Assembly: GCF_004011695.2 (NCBI RefSeq)
Contig: NC_082417.1
Coordinates: forward strand, 620,001 to 684,000
Direction: 5' to 3'
DNA length: 64,000 nucleotides
From: Ascochyta rabiei
Lineage: Eukaryota > Ascomycota > Dothideomycetes > Pleosporales > Didymellaceae
Below the pieces are notes generated by a model. That model worked only from the letters and a program-made list of their open reading frames with translations, searched no databases and had not been told where the DNA came from. Below, in pieces: positions 46,602-57,620 of this stretch. The translations under genes and the position numbers were made by a program. Position 1 is the first letter of the stretch. Every line of letters begins with the position of its first letter.

Positions 46602-47045
46602 TGCACTGAAGGATGCCGGGAGGAAGGTCACGGGTGGACGAAGCTGATAATGGATATAGACTACTAGAATTTTAAGAACGCCTTCTGCCGTTCCCATACA
46701 ACAATGGGTATGTTGACCAGAGGTAATGAATAACCGATCAACTATATGCCCGAGATGTCAGGATACCTCCAGAGATATAACAATGTCCTAGTACTCGATG
46801 TTCGGTTGCCATGTTCGTGCCCACACTTTATTCAGGGGTCGTCGCTTGGTTGACAGTTCTCATTCTCTTTGATGAGCATAGCCATGATATCACCATCATC
46901 AATGCCACTACCAAGCAGATCGTTGTCTTGCGTGGACAGCATTGTGCTTGGAATATCGAGTGTGCTGTTGGTGACTCGATCAGCGTCGGTGTTATTCCTG
47001 CGTATGAATTGGTTAACAACCATTGTGACGATGGGTTTCAACCAC
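46602..47045. other. Intergenic between convergent genes
   Basis: 444 bp of 3' sequence; short overlapping frames on both strands without support. Confidence 0.5.
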
Positions 47046-48089
47046 TTACGCGCTATCCTCGTACTTCACTATACTCAACTCCCGCGTCAACACCTCTCTG
47101 ATCATGATGCAACCCTTCAGCGCAGCCTCGCAATCATCAATCTCTTGCTTGAGGTATTGTTCCACTTCTTCCAACTTCTTCAAGATAGTCCTGGCATTGT
47201 TCTGCAACGTGGGATCAAGAGGTACTCCTGCGACCATCGCCCCTATCTCAATAATTCTTCTACTGCGCTCCATCTGATCCGGTCTTGTCATGGACCTGAA
47301 CACGACTTCTCTCTCCAGATCCTCATGTTGTAGAGGCATTCGCTGATCCAAAGCCGGGCGACGGTGACGCGGACTGATGGGATACAAAGGGGTCCCAATG
47401 GATGTGGGTACCATGCCACCAACAAGATTCGAATTCCAAGACCTACTTGCTAGGGTGTTGTCTCCAGTAGGGCAAGCACCGTTGGGGCCTTGGCTCGTAC
47501 TTCGACTGTGCCCACGTCTGTACGGGCCTGCGCGGCGTTTACGCAAGTGTTCATCTGGAGCGGTGGAGCGTGCTCGGGGAGCTTGAAGACGGAGGAATGT
47601 TGGGTTGGGGTGGATGTTGATTGCAGCGATACGTTCAGCATCACTTTGGCTGAGGGAGCGGCGGCGGGTATACTGTGGAGGTGGGTGGGAGAGGTGGAGG
47701 TACGATGTGTTTGTATGTGAGCGCATAGGTTGAGAGCGCTGGCGGATTGGCAGAGGGCCTGCTAGGTTGGGGTTGAAGCATGGTTGCTGCTCGGTGGAGT
47801 ACAATTGTGAAGTGTTTGAACTGGGTGTGGAATACCCACTAGATGGTTGGCCGAAGTCGTAGTCCGAAAAAGTGGGTGTTGAAACCGATGAAAGCGCTGA
47901 CGAGTCTGTTGGTGCGAAGTGCGAAGGGTCGAAATCGAAATGTGCACCCTCGGATGTCTCACTAATTTCTGGGTGGTAGAAAGATCCATCAGTCCCAGTA
48001 GTGTTGAAGAATTGATCCAGTTGGGCTTGTGAAAAGTTTTCCTGATTCATCAATGAGAGGCTACCGGTTGCCGTACTTAGCTGAGACAT
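47046..48089 (-). CDS. Hypothetical protein, disordered with C-terminal coiled coil
   Basis: A 347-residue single-exon protein. The N-terminal 110 residues are acidic, Ser/Gln-rich and aromatic (FSQAQLDQFF, FDFDPSHFAP), which resembles an activation region. Two basic clusters (YTRRRSLSQSDAERIAAI, and HLRKRRAGPYRRGHSRS near 190-210) suit nuclear localisation. The last 80 residues form a charged helix with heptad-like spacing (LKKLEEVEQYLKQEIDD). The overall build suggests a nuclear regulator, but there is no recognisable DNA-binding domain, so I give no function. Confidence 0.68.
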   Translation of the reverse strand: MSQLSTATGSLSLMNQENFSQAQLDQFFNTTGTDGSFYHPEISETSEGAHFDFDPSHFAPTDSSALSSVSTPTFSDYDFGQPSSGYSTPSSNTSQLYSTEQQPCFNPNLAGPLPIRQRSQPMRSHTNTSYLHLSHPPPQYTRRRSLSQSDAERIAAINIHPNPTFLRLQAPRARSTAPDEHLRKRRAGPYRRGHSRSTSQGPNGACPTGDNTLASRSWNSNLVGGMVPTSIGTPLYPISPRHRRPALDQRMPLQHEDLEREVVFRSMTRPDQMERSRRIIEIGAMVAGVPLDPTLQNNARTILKKLEEVEQYLKQEIDDCEAALKGCIMIREVLTRELSIVKYEDSA

Positions 48090-48789
48090 GATACGTCAAC
48101 CGAGATTGTCGGGCTGTGTGGAATCGCGTGATTTTCGTTGCTGGTCTGGATTCTGTAAGGATCCCCAGATGCTGTTACACGGAGGGCGGAAGGAAGAGCG
48201 CGAATAACCAGATATAGTGGTCACGTCGTCCTTGTGCTGGCCTTAGCTGAGACCAAGAGAGATGAAGAGTTTGTGTGGAAGAGGGCATGGCGAAGGGGCC
48301 AGCGAAGAAGCGGGTACATGCGTGTGGTCGTGCATAGTAAGCAAACACCGTGCTGGAAGACGTCCACCATTGTTTGCGGAGTCTGTGACTGTTCGGCGAG
48401 CAGATATGTCTTTCACACCTGCGAACAAGTGTCAAAGCTCTGCAGGGGGCAAAGACGAGCACAGCATGGCTCCGTGCTCACAAGCTTAGGCAGCTGGTCA
48501 TAAACGCATCGACCTCTCCTGGTCCCGCGGTAACGAGACAGTGGTTATGAATAGTACAGAAAACGTACGGACAGAGACCGATCGTCAGCTGTGGTGAGAC
48601 AACGTCGATGTCGATTTGTACACCGCGAAGAGATGCTTCAATCTTCGAATTTGAGAGCGTGCTGGCCCTTGCCATCTCAAAGGTTCTGAGTTCTACGCGC
48701 AGAGAGAACATGCGCGTGAACCGGGCTAACCTTAACGTACAGGTCATAGTATACACTTCCTTACACCACTTTACCCAAGCATGCAACGC
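48090..48789. other. Intergenic, 700 bp
   Basis: Promoter of the preceding minus-strand gene and the 3' end of the next. No feature recognised. Confidence 0.5.
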
Positions 48790-49332
48790 CTATTGTTCTT
48801 TATCTTCTCCGTTTTTCCTGTCCTTCTTATCCCAATTCCACACGTCCCAGATCTGCTCAAAAATCATATCCGTGTAGCTCTTTCCCTCCTCCAAAGCCTT
48901 CTTCTCTTCCTCGAGTCTCCTCTCCTTCCATCCCTCGGACTCCCCTCCCATCCAGATCTTCTGCAGCACACTCTTGTCCTCGCTCGTCTTTCCCAGCTTT
49001 CTCCGCTCCTCTTCCCTTGCCTCCCTTAACTTTGCCTGCACATCCCGTGCCCTCTCAGTCGGCAAGTCGCCTACTGCCCTGAATGGAGAAAGCTGTGTGA
49101 CGAGTCCGCGTCCATAGTATGATTCGCACAAGTGGTCAGCGGATAGGTAGAATCCCAAGCCGAGCGAGAAGGTGTAGAGGTCGAGCTTTCGCGGCGGCAT
49201 GAGCATGATGATGGGACAGAGAACCACACCTCCGATAGCAACATTGCGGATTATGCGCGTGTTGCGCTGTTGGTTCTCGAGTGCAAGGCGCTGCTCGGGG
49301 GTAAGAATTGTAGGTGGTTGTGATTGCGTCAT
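48790..49332 (-). CDS. Small conserved fungal membrane protein, rhomboid-named group
   Basis: A 180-residue single-exon protein with two hydrophobic segments: IIRNVAIGGVVLCPIIMLMPP at about 26-46 and LYTFSLGLGFYLSADHL at about 52-68. A long charged, probably helical tail follows (AKLREAREEERRKLGK, then ERRLEEEKKALEEGKSYTDM). Proteins of this pattern are often labelled rhomboid family membrane protein in fungal annotations. I see no GxSG or catalytic His, so protease activity is not supported. Location is probably mitochondrial or ER. Confidence 0.7.
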   Translation of the reverse strand: MTQSQPPTILTPEQRLALENQQRNTRIIRNVAIGGVVLCPIIMLMPPRKLDLYTFSLGLGFYLSADHLCESYYGRGLVTQLSPFRAVGDLPTERARDVQAKLREAREEERRKLGKTSEDKSVLQKIWMGGESEGWKERRLEEEKKALEEGKSYTDMIFEQIWDVWNWDKKDRKNGEDKEQ

Positions 49333-49651
49333 GGCAGCGGTTGTGTGGTAGAGGTCGTGGTGGGGATTACGGGGGTGTGCGCATGCGACTTGGACGTTTA
49401 TGTGGGATTGATGGTATGCGGAGAGCGTTTTACAAGGTTTACAGCGTTGTTCGGATTATCGTGGTACGGTTGTGATGATGCGGAGGGTGCACAGCTCGCC
49501 GCAAAATATGACGCTTGCTCGGCAAAACTTGCCGTTGTTGCGGGAAATATAGAGAATGGTACATATGTGGTGTATGTCCACATTTGTCGAGCGTGATGGT
49601 GCTCCTACATGATTTTCGGCATTATTGATCGTCAAGGTAAGGGTGTCCAAA
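49333..49651. other. Intergenic
   Basis: 319 bp; promoter of the small membrane protein and the 3' end of the next minus gene. Nothing recognised. Confidence 0.5.
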
Positions 49652-50520
49652 TCATTGTTTTGACTTCCATGAGTACTTGCGCCTTTTGAACCTGTTCTCA
49701 GTTCCATGTCGGCCTTCGTCCTCATCCATTTCCCTTTTGGTGGCTCGCTCAAAAGCTCCACTGGTCCTTACACGCTTCGTTGGTGTAGAGTCATCATTGT
49801 TGCCATCGTAGCCACTTGTTGGCTCCGGTTCCGCTTCCGTGCCGCTTGCCATCCGTGTGTCCTCGTCGTCGCCGCGTTTCCGCTTCTGCGCAGTGCTTGG
49901 TGTCTCCATGAGTCGGCGCAGGCGACTCTCCTGTAGCCTTCTGTTTACCTCCTCTGTGACATCGATATGCTCCACGACATATGTCGAGCCGGTCTGTGCA
50001 GGATTCGCCTGGGAGGTGAGGTCGTTGTCCGTAGGACGTATCTCGGTTGTTTCTTCTGAACCCGGGAGACTGAGTCTGACTTTCTTGACTGAAGGCTCTT
50101 GCAAGCCTGGTGCTTTCGCACCTTCAATACTTAGCCGCTTGTTGGTGATCTTGGTCTGCAACTGTGAGCGCGGGTCCAAGGCTTCGTGCAAGACTGCAAT
50201 AGGTACCTTCTTAGTCGCCAGGCCTTCGCTCTCAAGTTGGTGCCTGAAGCGTTTCATGTCGTCTTGCAGCCTTCCTGATTTATTGCGCAGCGACAGCAGA
50301 TCAGTAGCCAGCCAGTCAGGCGCATTGTGGTCTGTCGCATCGAGGCCTTCATTCAGAAACTGCAGTTGCGCGCGCAGATTCTCAATGTGCTTGTCAAGGT
50401 CCTGAAACGACTGTCAGAACTAAACCATGCTTTTTAAAAGCCAGCTCTTACATCGAGCGAAAACTTGGACATGGTGTGAGAGACTTGTTCGGCACGAATG
50501 TCCTGTGTTTCATTCGCATG
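49652..50520 (-). CDS. Hypothetical nuclear-type coiled-coil protein, two exons
   Basis: Exon 2 (50401-49652) is well supported. It begins with a helical block (LDKHIENLRAQLQFLNEGLD, then WLATDLLSLRNKSGRLQDDM) and continues with acidic and basic low-complexity sequence. It holds nuclear-localisation-like clusters (KRKRGDDED, RFKRRKYSWKSK). The 50-nt intron has GTAAGA, a CTGAC branch and TTTCAG. Exon 1 is uncertain. ATG 50520 stays in phase and gives 272 residues, but the sequence before the intron also reads MSKF in another frame. That would join naturally to SLDDLDKH if one T were removed from the T5 run at 50460-50464. Function unknown. Confidence 0.65.
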
Positions 50521-51090
50521 CATGGAGTTGCAGATGCGCTAAAAGCTGCAGGGGTATTTCCGATGCACGGTTCCGAACATTCCGAACAATTTTAACAGGC
50601 ACATGCGATCAGGAACTTCGACGTTGAGAGAGAGCGCTAGTCGACTTTTTGCGATTACTTGGATCGGTTTGGTGTCTTGGTCGACTTTAATATCTCCCAG
50701 CACTACTTGGCGCGATATATACCTTAGATTGAGTGTGCCAGTCGACAGCGTCCTCACTACTCCTCGGCGTGGCATCGGGGCGTCTCCTGTGCCCTGATAG
50801 AAAGCAGGGCCTCAGACCTGACCCAGGTCTTTTTAGGAGTAGGTCACCCCAAGGGCGATGTTCCCACATGATGTCTCTTCTACAAGCTTGAGTAGCGAGG
50901 CTACGAGCGATTGACACTGCGTAGATTGGTGGTGCTCCAGCAAGATGGACCATGTTATGGGCCGTATCGTGGATCGTGTGGAGCACATCTGCTGAGTCTC
51001 GTAGAGACATGTGCCAGTCTTCCTAGCGAGCGCCGCTTCCTGCCTGGAATTGGGCAAACGCATGCAGGTTCTCCGTCAGAAACAGGTGCT
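50521..51090. other. Intergenic
   Basis: 570 bp without recognised features; overlapping short frames only. Confidence 0.5.
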
Positions 51091-51622
51091 TCAACCCTCT
51101 TCTTCATCACCGAACGTTAGCTTGACCGCTTTAGCCTTCTTCTTGGGTTTCTTGAGAGTCCTTGTATCAGATTTTTTGACGTCTTCAAGCCCGTCTGTGC
51201 TCTCCTCTTGCCCATCGCTGATGATCTTTGCGGCTTTGCGCTTCTTAGCGTTTGCTCCGACTTCTGTAATCTTGTCTTTGGACTTTGCTCCGACCTTTGA
51301 CTGCTCTTTGTCGTCACTTTCGTTCCCAGGTTCGTCATCTCCTTTTGATTCTTTCTTGGCAACGAAAGCTTCGTACTCTTCCTTAGTCATGGACTGGTTG
51401 GTATCCTCAAGAACATAGGTAGGTGCATCGTCTTCATCATCAGGCTTCATCCTTTTGTTCCTTGGTATTGGACGTTCATGGCGTGCTGAGTCTTCACCTT
51501 GCATTTGACCTCGTAGCCTCTGCAGAAATGCAGGCTGTGAATTGTCTAGAGATAATAAGCTTACGTCTTGAATAGCTATAACTATTCTTACCAAAATGCA
51601 AGTCCTTTGCTTTGAAGCTCAT
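51091..51622 (-). CDS. DUF4604-domain protein, two exons
   Basis: Exon 1 is 51622-51592 and exon 2 is 51545-51091. The 46-nt intron (GTAAGA..CTCTAG) joins in phase 1 to give a 161-residue protein beginning MSFKAKDLHFDNSQPAFLQR. That start, the following HERPIPRNKRMK, and the DDAPTYVLEDTNQSMTKEEY block are the hallmarks of the DUF4604 family (human KIAA1143 relative). The rest is highly charged, Lys-rich and ends KLTFGDEEE, as in other members. The molecular function is unknown; the composition suggests a nuclear protein. Reading straight through the intron from an upstream ATG would replace the conserved N-terminus, so the spliced form is preferred. Confidence 0.88.
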
Positions 51623-52356
51623 CCTGAAGAAAAATCGGCAAGCTTGACCTGTGTGGGTTGCGGACAGAGGTTGAGGACGGAACAAGCTCACAACTCGCGG
51701 CTGTATGTAGACGCAGAGTAGCACGAGGCTGAGGCTGGACGCCTGTCGATCTTCCTAAGGGCCGGGAAATATTATCGTGCGGCCCTTCCTCTTGGCGTAC
51801 GTATTTGGGGGTATACGAGCTGTGGGCCTGGCTCTGGAACGTCCTTAGGATTGACACTCTAGGCTCAAGACTGGTGAAAGGACAACCAGCCTAAGGCGGC
51901 AGCGGCTGAAGGCTTGGCATAGTTTGCAGGGCTGCGACTTCCGTGCGCGTGCCTGACTGGCCATTTGCCAACATCTTCCCTACTGTGTCCTAGTAGGGTC
52001 CCCACATGAACCTCGAGACATACGCAATCGCGCGTCTATCACCAAGCTCTTCCGTTTCATTTCCCCAATCCAACAGCACAACCACACGGTCGCCGTGCCC
52101 TTATCGGACCGTATACGCACGTCTCAGACATCTTTTTGGAGTAACCTCCGGCCGCTCGTTACCTGCGCAAAGCTCCTGCGTTGACCACGTTGCTCGCACG
52201 CTTGCAGTCGATCGCATATGTGTCTCGTCTAGACCCCTATCTGCTGCCTATACGCCCGAACACGAGAGACGGACTGCCACTGGAGTCGAACGGACGGACC
52301 GCTGCCACAGGCAGGAGACACAGCGTTTGCTCGGCACGAAGTGCTAGAGCGCAAGC
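51623..52356. other. Bidirectional promoter region
   Basis: 734 bp between divergent starts of the DUF4604 and mannosyltransferase genes. No specific element recognised. Confidence 0.5.
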
Positions 52357-54050
52357 ATGGGCTTCATACAAGATCTGACGAGGAGGTTACCGTCCTCGCA
52401 GGACAGCCTGGACAAGTTCGACGACCTGTCACGACGCGCAGAAAAGGTTTCTCCCCGATTGGCCTTCTTCCGCCGGCGCATACGACTGAAGGGAAACTCG
52501 ACCGTCTCGTTACCGCTGGGCCTCGTGCTGCTGTTCCCATGTCTGGTCATAATCCTAATCTTGGTTCTCTTTGTGAGGTCGCCAGACTCGCAGGGTATCA
52601 TGAACATGCCCGGCGGCGGCGTTCCTCCTTCAATACGGTATGCTTCCAACTGCCTGCTCCACACCACCTGATTAAGAGACTGACGACATGCAGGAAAATC
52701 AGCGAAAAGTATGATAAGCCTTTCGCAGTAGGTTGTCTCGAGCCTCAAACGAACGGTCCCCGCGCAAACGCAGCTATCGTGGTCCTGGCGAGGAACAAGG
52801 AGCTTGATGGCGTTATACAGTCTATCAAGTCCTTCGAAAGGCACTTCAATAGGTGGTTCAACTACCCCTATGTCTTCCTCAACGACGGCGACTTCAACTC
52901 GACCTTCAAAGAGACCGTCGGTAATCACACACAGTCGATCGTAGAATGGGGTAAGATTGCACCAGAGCACTGGGAATTCCCAGAATGGGCAGATCCTGCG
53001 GTTGTCAAGGAAGGTATCGCTAAGCAGGGCGACCGCGCGATCATGTATGGTGGTATGGAAAGCTACCATCACATGTGTCGGTTCTACTCTGGGTGTGCAC
53101 ACTCTGTACGCAATTCTTGATGTTATAGATGTGCTAACATGCCACAGTCAATTCTACAAACATGAGTTACTACAGAAGTACGAATGGTATTGGCGGCTGG
53201 AACCGGAGATTACCTATTTCTGCGACATTACGTACGATCCTTTCATCCACATGATACGGAATAAGAAGACTTACGGCTTCACCATTGCTGTGAAGGAGCT
53301 GAGGGAAACGGTCCCAAACATCTTCCGCTACGCGTCAGCGTTCAAGAGGATGAACAACATAACATCGCAAGGGATGTGGGAGATGTTTGTCGAGAAGCCG
53401 AAGGAGGAGCCAAAGGACAAGTTGCCGAAAGACGACCCAAAGTACAAGAAGCCTCTGCCTCAAGAGATCTTGAACTCCGAACCAGGCACAGGAGCGCTCC
53501 CCGATATTGATCCAGAGAACATGGAGGGTGAGAACTACAACATGTGTCATTTCTGGAGTAACTTCGAGATTGTCAATCTGAGCTGGTACCGGAGCAAAGA
53601 GTACAACGACTTCTTCGAGATGATGGATCGGAGCGGTGGCTTCTGGATGGAGCGAGTAAGTGTACTTCTCTGCGAGTAGCGTGTATGGCTAACGTGCAAC
53701 AGTGGGGTGATGCACCGATTCACTCGCTTGCTGCAGGCATCCTTCTTGGTCCACAGGACGTCCACTACTTCCGCGACTTTGGCTACCGACACACTACGAT
53801 CCAACACTGTCCCGCCAATGCGCCCGCGCGACAGCTGCCACGAATCCCCTACCTGGAACCGACCACACTAGATGAGAAGGCACGGAGAGAGGAAGATGAC
53901 TACTGGGCACATCCAGATCCACCCAAAGAAAACGGCGTGGGCTGTCGCTGCAGATGTGATACCGATATCGTCGACGTCGAAGGCAAAGAAGGTTCCTGCC
54001 TTGCAGAGTGGGTGGACGTTGCTGGAGGATGGGCGTCACCCGGGCCTTGA
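52357..54050 (+). CDS. Alpha-1,2-mannosyltransferase, GT15 (KRE2/KTR family), four exons
   Basis: A Golgi type II membrane enzyme that adds mannose from GDP-mannose to glycoprotein glycans. Exons are 52357-52637, 52694-53092, 53148-53655 and 53703-54050. Introns are 56, 55 and 47 nt, all GT..AG, and phases close to 511 residues. There is a short cytoplasmic tail and a membrane anchor (GLVLLFPCLVIILILVLFV, about 55-73). The GT15 catalytic domain starts at ANAAIVVLARNKELDG. It includes the SFERHFNRWFNYPYVFLND block, YGGMESYHHMCRFYSGQFY across intron 2, YWRLEPEITYFCDI (DxD-like region), and the nucleophile block NMCHFWSNFEI. The C-terminus has GDAPIHSLAAGIL and HCPANAP. All core motifs are present. 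Confidence 0.94.
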
Positions 54051-54801
54051 TGATTGCTGTTTATTGTTGTTCTGTGTCACGTTCATGCGAGCATTCTGGA
54101 GGGCGCCAATATTTGCTTCAGCTTTTCATGCGGCGTGGCGGTGTTCCCGATGCATCTTGGCTGGGCCATGGGGGGCAAAGGTGATGATCAAAGGCGTTGC
54201 CGGGCTGGTTCCACGTTTACTGTACATATAGAGCGACACGCAACACATAGCTACGCGTAGACCTAGACCCGCGAGCGCGAGTCATCGTTCTCGCAATCAA
54301 ACCAGGATTGCTATCTTCTCTCTGAGCTGCTCACCTCACGTGCCTTCTGATTGTGGGACTGAATCAAGTAGTGATACCGATAAGGAAAGGAAATGCGGGA
54401 GCCCTTGCCTGTGATTGGTCGCGCCCCGCCATCGACCATGGTAAGCCAGGTGCTCGTGAGTGCTTCACTTAGCTGACGACTTGCACGCCGTTGCGCATTC
54501 AATGCACAAGTCGACCAAACGCTCGACCTGATCATCGACTTGACTGCACACTCTTGACTGACCGCCGTTTCGCAGCAGTCTGTCTTTCACAGTCTTCGAC
54601 AAGGTACGCCCCCGTGTCTCAGCTTCCCCGCTTGCATCATACCCAGCAAGGCACCCGTTTCACGCGCCTGGTCCACTAGCCGTTAGGCAGCTTCCGCCCT
54701 ACCTTCACCCGAGCGGCCTCTGCGAGCCTACTTTACCCCTCCACGACTCCACGGCTCTCTGATGTCTCTTTCACACGCTCCTTCTGGTCTTCGCAACTGA
54801 C
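54051..54801. other. Intergenic
   Basis: 750 bp; 3' end of the mannosyltransferase and the C-rich leader of the next gene. No feature recognised. Confidence 0.5.
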
Positions 54802-57093
54802 ATGCCTTCAAGTGATCCCAAAGCAGCGCCCGAGTTCAAGTACCCGCCTGTGCAAGCTGATCGCTCACTCACCAGCCTTGACCTTAGCACCTTGATGATG
54901 AAATCGACTACGCGTCGACTGCCAGAGCAGCCTGGCAGCTCACTGGACGACAGCACTTACGAGCTGCTCACTGATAGTCTGATCGAGACCTCGGACGACG
55001 AAGCACATACTGAATCGATTGCGTCTACGTCTGACGCTCCGACTCCAGATGATGCCTCGGCATTTAGCGACGACGATGATGACTTCGAGAACGGCGGCCG
55101 AGCGCTTGACGAAAGCATCCAGTCTATGCATGCTGCTGCCGTCGCTGCAGACGACGATCTCGAGACGCCGTTGTCTGCGGGTGGGGCGGACAGTATGCTC
55201 ACGATGGTACCAGACCACATGGACGGCAGTGCGGGCTCAAGCATGATTCAGCTCGATGAAGAGCTCACAGAAGATGCTGATGCTTCTCTTGGAACTACAA
55301 TCATCAAGACACTCCCTGCCCAGACGGAGGAGCTGCCCAAGATACTAGAGCGTTATGGTCAGGCGCAAATACGGTTGGTAGTCAAGGCGGCCCTCTCACC
55401 TCGATGTGTTCCCACCCCAGAGTCCTACAAGATCCTCTACCTCGGGCTGCCCGAGAGATGGGTGCAAGACAGCATTACGTCTCAAATCCATGCCGCACTG
55501 ACAGCATCGCCTAGCAACACAAGGTCAGTCATGGTGCGAGGCCAGATGGAGCCCCTCGGGCCTGTCATTCATGCTTTCCGCTGTTCGCAACTCCAAATTC
55601 ACGACAACGGTGCCGCGTTGCCTGAAGTCGTCGTAAAGACGGACGATGGGAGGCAGCTCAGGCTCGGACCCCGGAAGACAGCACAGTTCGACCTGGTGGT
55701 CCACTGCCATACAAAGCGTGACTCCTATGCTGATCCGCAGACATTCGACTCGCTTCGAGCCGCCCTTCGTCGGCACAAGGTCCCTACAATAGAACTTTCA
55801 GAGATTCGACCGTACGGTGCTGGAGCTCGTACGTACGACATGCGGAGCCTGAGTGTTTGCATCGAAGGCCGCAGCGACAACGAGGCTGACTTCAAGTTGC
55901 TTGAGGTGCTCCCACTCGACGCGTTTACCTTTTGTGAGCTGGAGCCGTTGCAGGTCAACCGTCATCTTGCACTGATCAGCCCGCATTTGGTGCCAACGGA
56001 AGTTGGGGTTGCCCCAAAGGGACGGCTTGCTAGCGTGGTTGACATCCTGCGAGCTATGGGCAAACAGCTACGAACAGGAGCCCCTGCCACTACCAAAGTT
56101 CTGCTCCTATCCATTGCATTGACAGCAATGCTGTCCGCGTTCGTCCTCAGCCCGATATACATGCCGCTTTTGCTCGACAAATCTACAGCGACCGCGGCTG
56201 AGCCGTCGTACTTGTCTGTCACACCTGTATCAAGCCCGGTCGTCACGACACCAGCAGTCAGCTCCTTGAAAGTCGCTTCTGTAATGTCTGTGTCTTCCTG
56301 GTCTTTGTCTGTGCCAAAGGGCCCCTCAGTCATTGCCCCGCCGGCCAAGCAACCCAAGCCAAAGCAAGAGAAGAACAACAAGGACGAAGGGGTCAGTGGT
56401 TTTGACATGCAGACTGCCGGTTCTAACCAGTTCGTCCTTACTCCGTCGAAGGACTTGGCTAGTTCGAGAAAGAAGCCGCAACTTCAGATCCAGGTTTTCC
56501 GCAACGCCACGCTGGTCCCTATCCGCTATGTAAGGATCATCACCGGCGAGTACTTTGTTGATCTCGAAGATGAGTATCCTTTTGGTTCATTCAACGTCAG
56601 TATTGCCAGCTACTCGAAGCCTCTTCTACGCCAGTCGTTCGAGGTGAACTTGGGCCACAACAAGACTTGGTTCGACCAGGTGCTGGAAACGACTGCAAAC
56701 AAGGTTGTCGGCGCTCAATCGCTGTTCTTGAACATCTCCTCCACCACTGCGGAGCAGCTCCAAGCGAAGCTAGTTGACGTTGCTGGTCCCAATCTTGGTC
56801 GATGGGTAGAGGAAGGGCGGCAGCTGGAGCAGGCAGCCTATCGCAGCACGAAAGAAGGCCTAGAGTCTGGCACAAAGTTCATTAAGCACGTCCCTGGAGC
56901 CACCTGGCTAGGTCTACGGAGAGCTACTGCACCAGTCCGACTGTCGCAGACGATGTGGAAGGCTAGGATGAACGCCCTTCGGTTGCGATGCAGCATGGAG
57001 AAAGCTGTTGGAAGCTGGCGGAAAGGCTTGAACGAGATGCAGAGCCAGGCCTGTCTGCAATCGCAGCCGCACGCCCACGAGAAGGAGGTCTGA
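54802..57093 (+). CDS. Large hypothetical single-pass membrane protein
   Basis: A 763-residue single-exon protein. Residues 1-190 are acidic and Ser-rich (SDDDDDFENG, ELTEDADASLG). A folded region at about 195-420 has a hydrophobic/charged pattern (AQIRLVVKAALSPRCVPTP, YKILYLGLPERWVQDS, FDLVVHCHTKRDSYADP). One membrane span lies at about 432-456 (KVLLLSIALTAMLSAFVL). After a Ser/Val-rich linker, a second domain (about 570-720) has beta-like strands (QLQIQVFRNATLVPIRYVR) and an amphipathic helix. The build suggests an ER or nuclear-envelope protein of filamentous fungi. No named domain is recognised. Confidence 0.78.
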   Translation: MPSSDPKAAPEFKYPPVQADRSLTSLDLSTLMMKSTTRRLPEQPGSSLDDSTYELLTDSLIETSDDEAHTESIASTSDAPTPDDASAFSDDDDDFENGGRALDESIQSMHAAAVAADDDLETPLSAGGADSMLTMVPDHMDGSAGSSMIQLDEELTEDADASLGTTIIKTLPAQTEELPKILERYGQAQIRLVVKAALSPRCVPTPESYKILYLGLPERWVQDSITSQIHAALTASPSNTRSVMVRGQMEPLGPVIHAFRCSQLQIHDNGAALPEVVVKTDDGRQLRLGPRKTAQFDLVVHCHTKRDSYADPQTFDSLRAALRRHKVPTIELSEIRPYGAGARTYDMRSLSVCIEGRSDNEADFKLLEVLPLDAFTFCELEPLQVNRHLALISPHLVPTEVGVAPKGRLASVVDILRAMGKQLRTGAPATTKVLLLSIALTAMLSAFVLSPIYMPLLLDKSTATAAEPSYLSVTPVSSPVVTTPAVSSLKVASVMSVSSWSLSVPKGPSVIAPPAKQPKPKQEKNNKDEGVSGFDMQTAGSNQFVLTPSKDLASSRKKPQLQIQVFRNATLVPIRYVRIITGEYFVDLEDEYPFGSFNVSIASYSKPLLRQSFEVNLGHNKTWFDQVLETTANKVVGAQSLFLNISSTTAEQLQAKLVDVAGPNLGRWVEEGRQLEQAAYRSTKEGLESGTKFIKHVPGATWLGLRRATAPVRLSQTMWKARMNALRLRCSMEKAVGSWRKGLNEMQSQACLQSQPHAHEKEV

Positions 57094-57620
57094 ACAGAGG
57101 CAGTGCCTTGATATGGAGAGGGTGCCTTGCACGGAATCGATGATGTAACATTGGCTGGGTTTGGCGTTCGGTTCACAGCATGATACTCGGAGACGGCATG
57201 CATGCTCGGGTTTGCTTTATCCACAGCACCGGAGACGAAAGCGGTGTTGGCACGTTGGATTTTGTCAGATACCAGACGCGGGGCGAGGTGGCATTGGCGT
57301 TGTGTTTCTTTCTTTCTTCTTTTTCGTAGAAGGCAAGGGATGGTCAAGCTTGTGCTTAATAGATGTGCAATAAGCTAGTACGCTTACCCTGGTCCTCCTC
57401 TGCCCCCGCGGTGTTGATTGAGGATGTGAGCCTTGAGGCACCTAAGCCCTGCGTAGCGCGCTATGACCAGTGCTGCCCCTCCATTGCCTCCCACAAATTT
57501 GGGGCTAACGACAACACCCAAACACAGTCTGTGACTTATTCCTCCTGGTTCCAGTGACGCTTGCTCCTTCACGAACCATTCACAAAGCACACACAGAAAC
57601 CGTCCGCTCAACCATACATC
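57094..57620. other. Intergenic
   Basis: 527 bp; 3' end of the preceding gene and promoter/leader of the RanBP1 gene. The open frame at 57561 merely extends that gene upstream. Confidence 0.5.

Noticed and set aside
48790..49332. Active rhomboid protease
   Set aside because: The common label for this group suggests it, but no GxSG serine or catalytic histidine is present and there are only two membrane segments.
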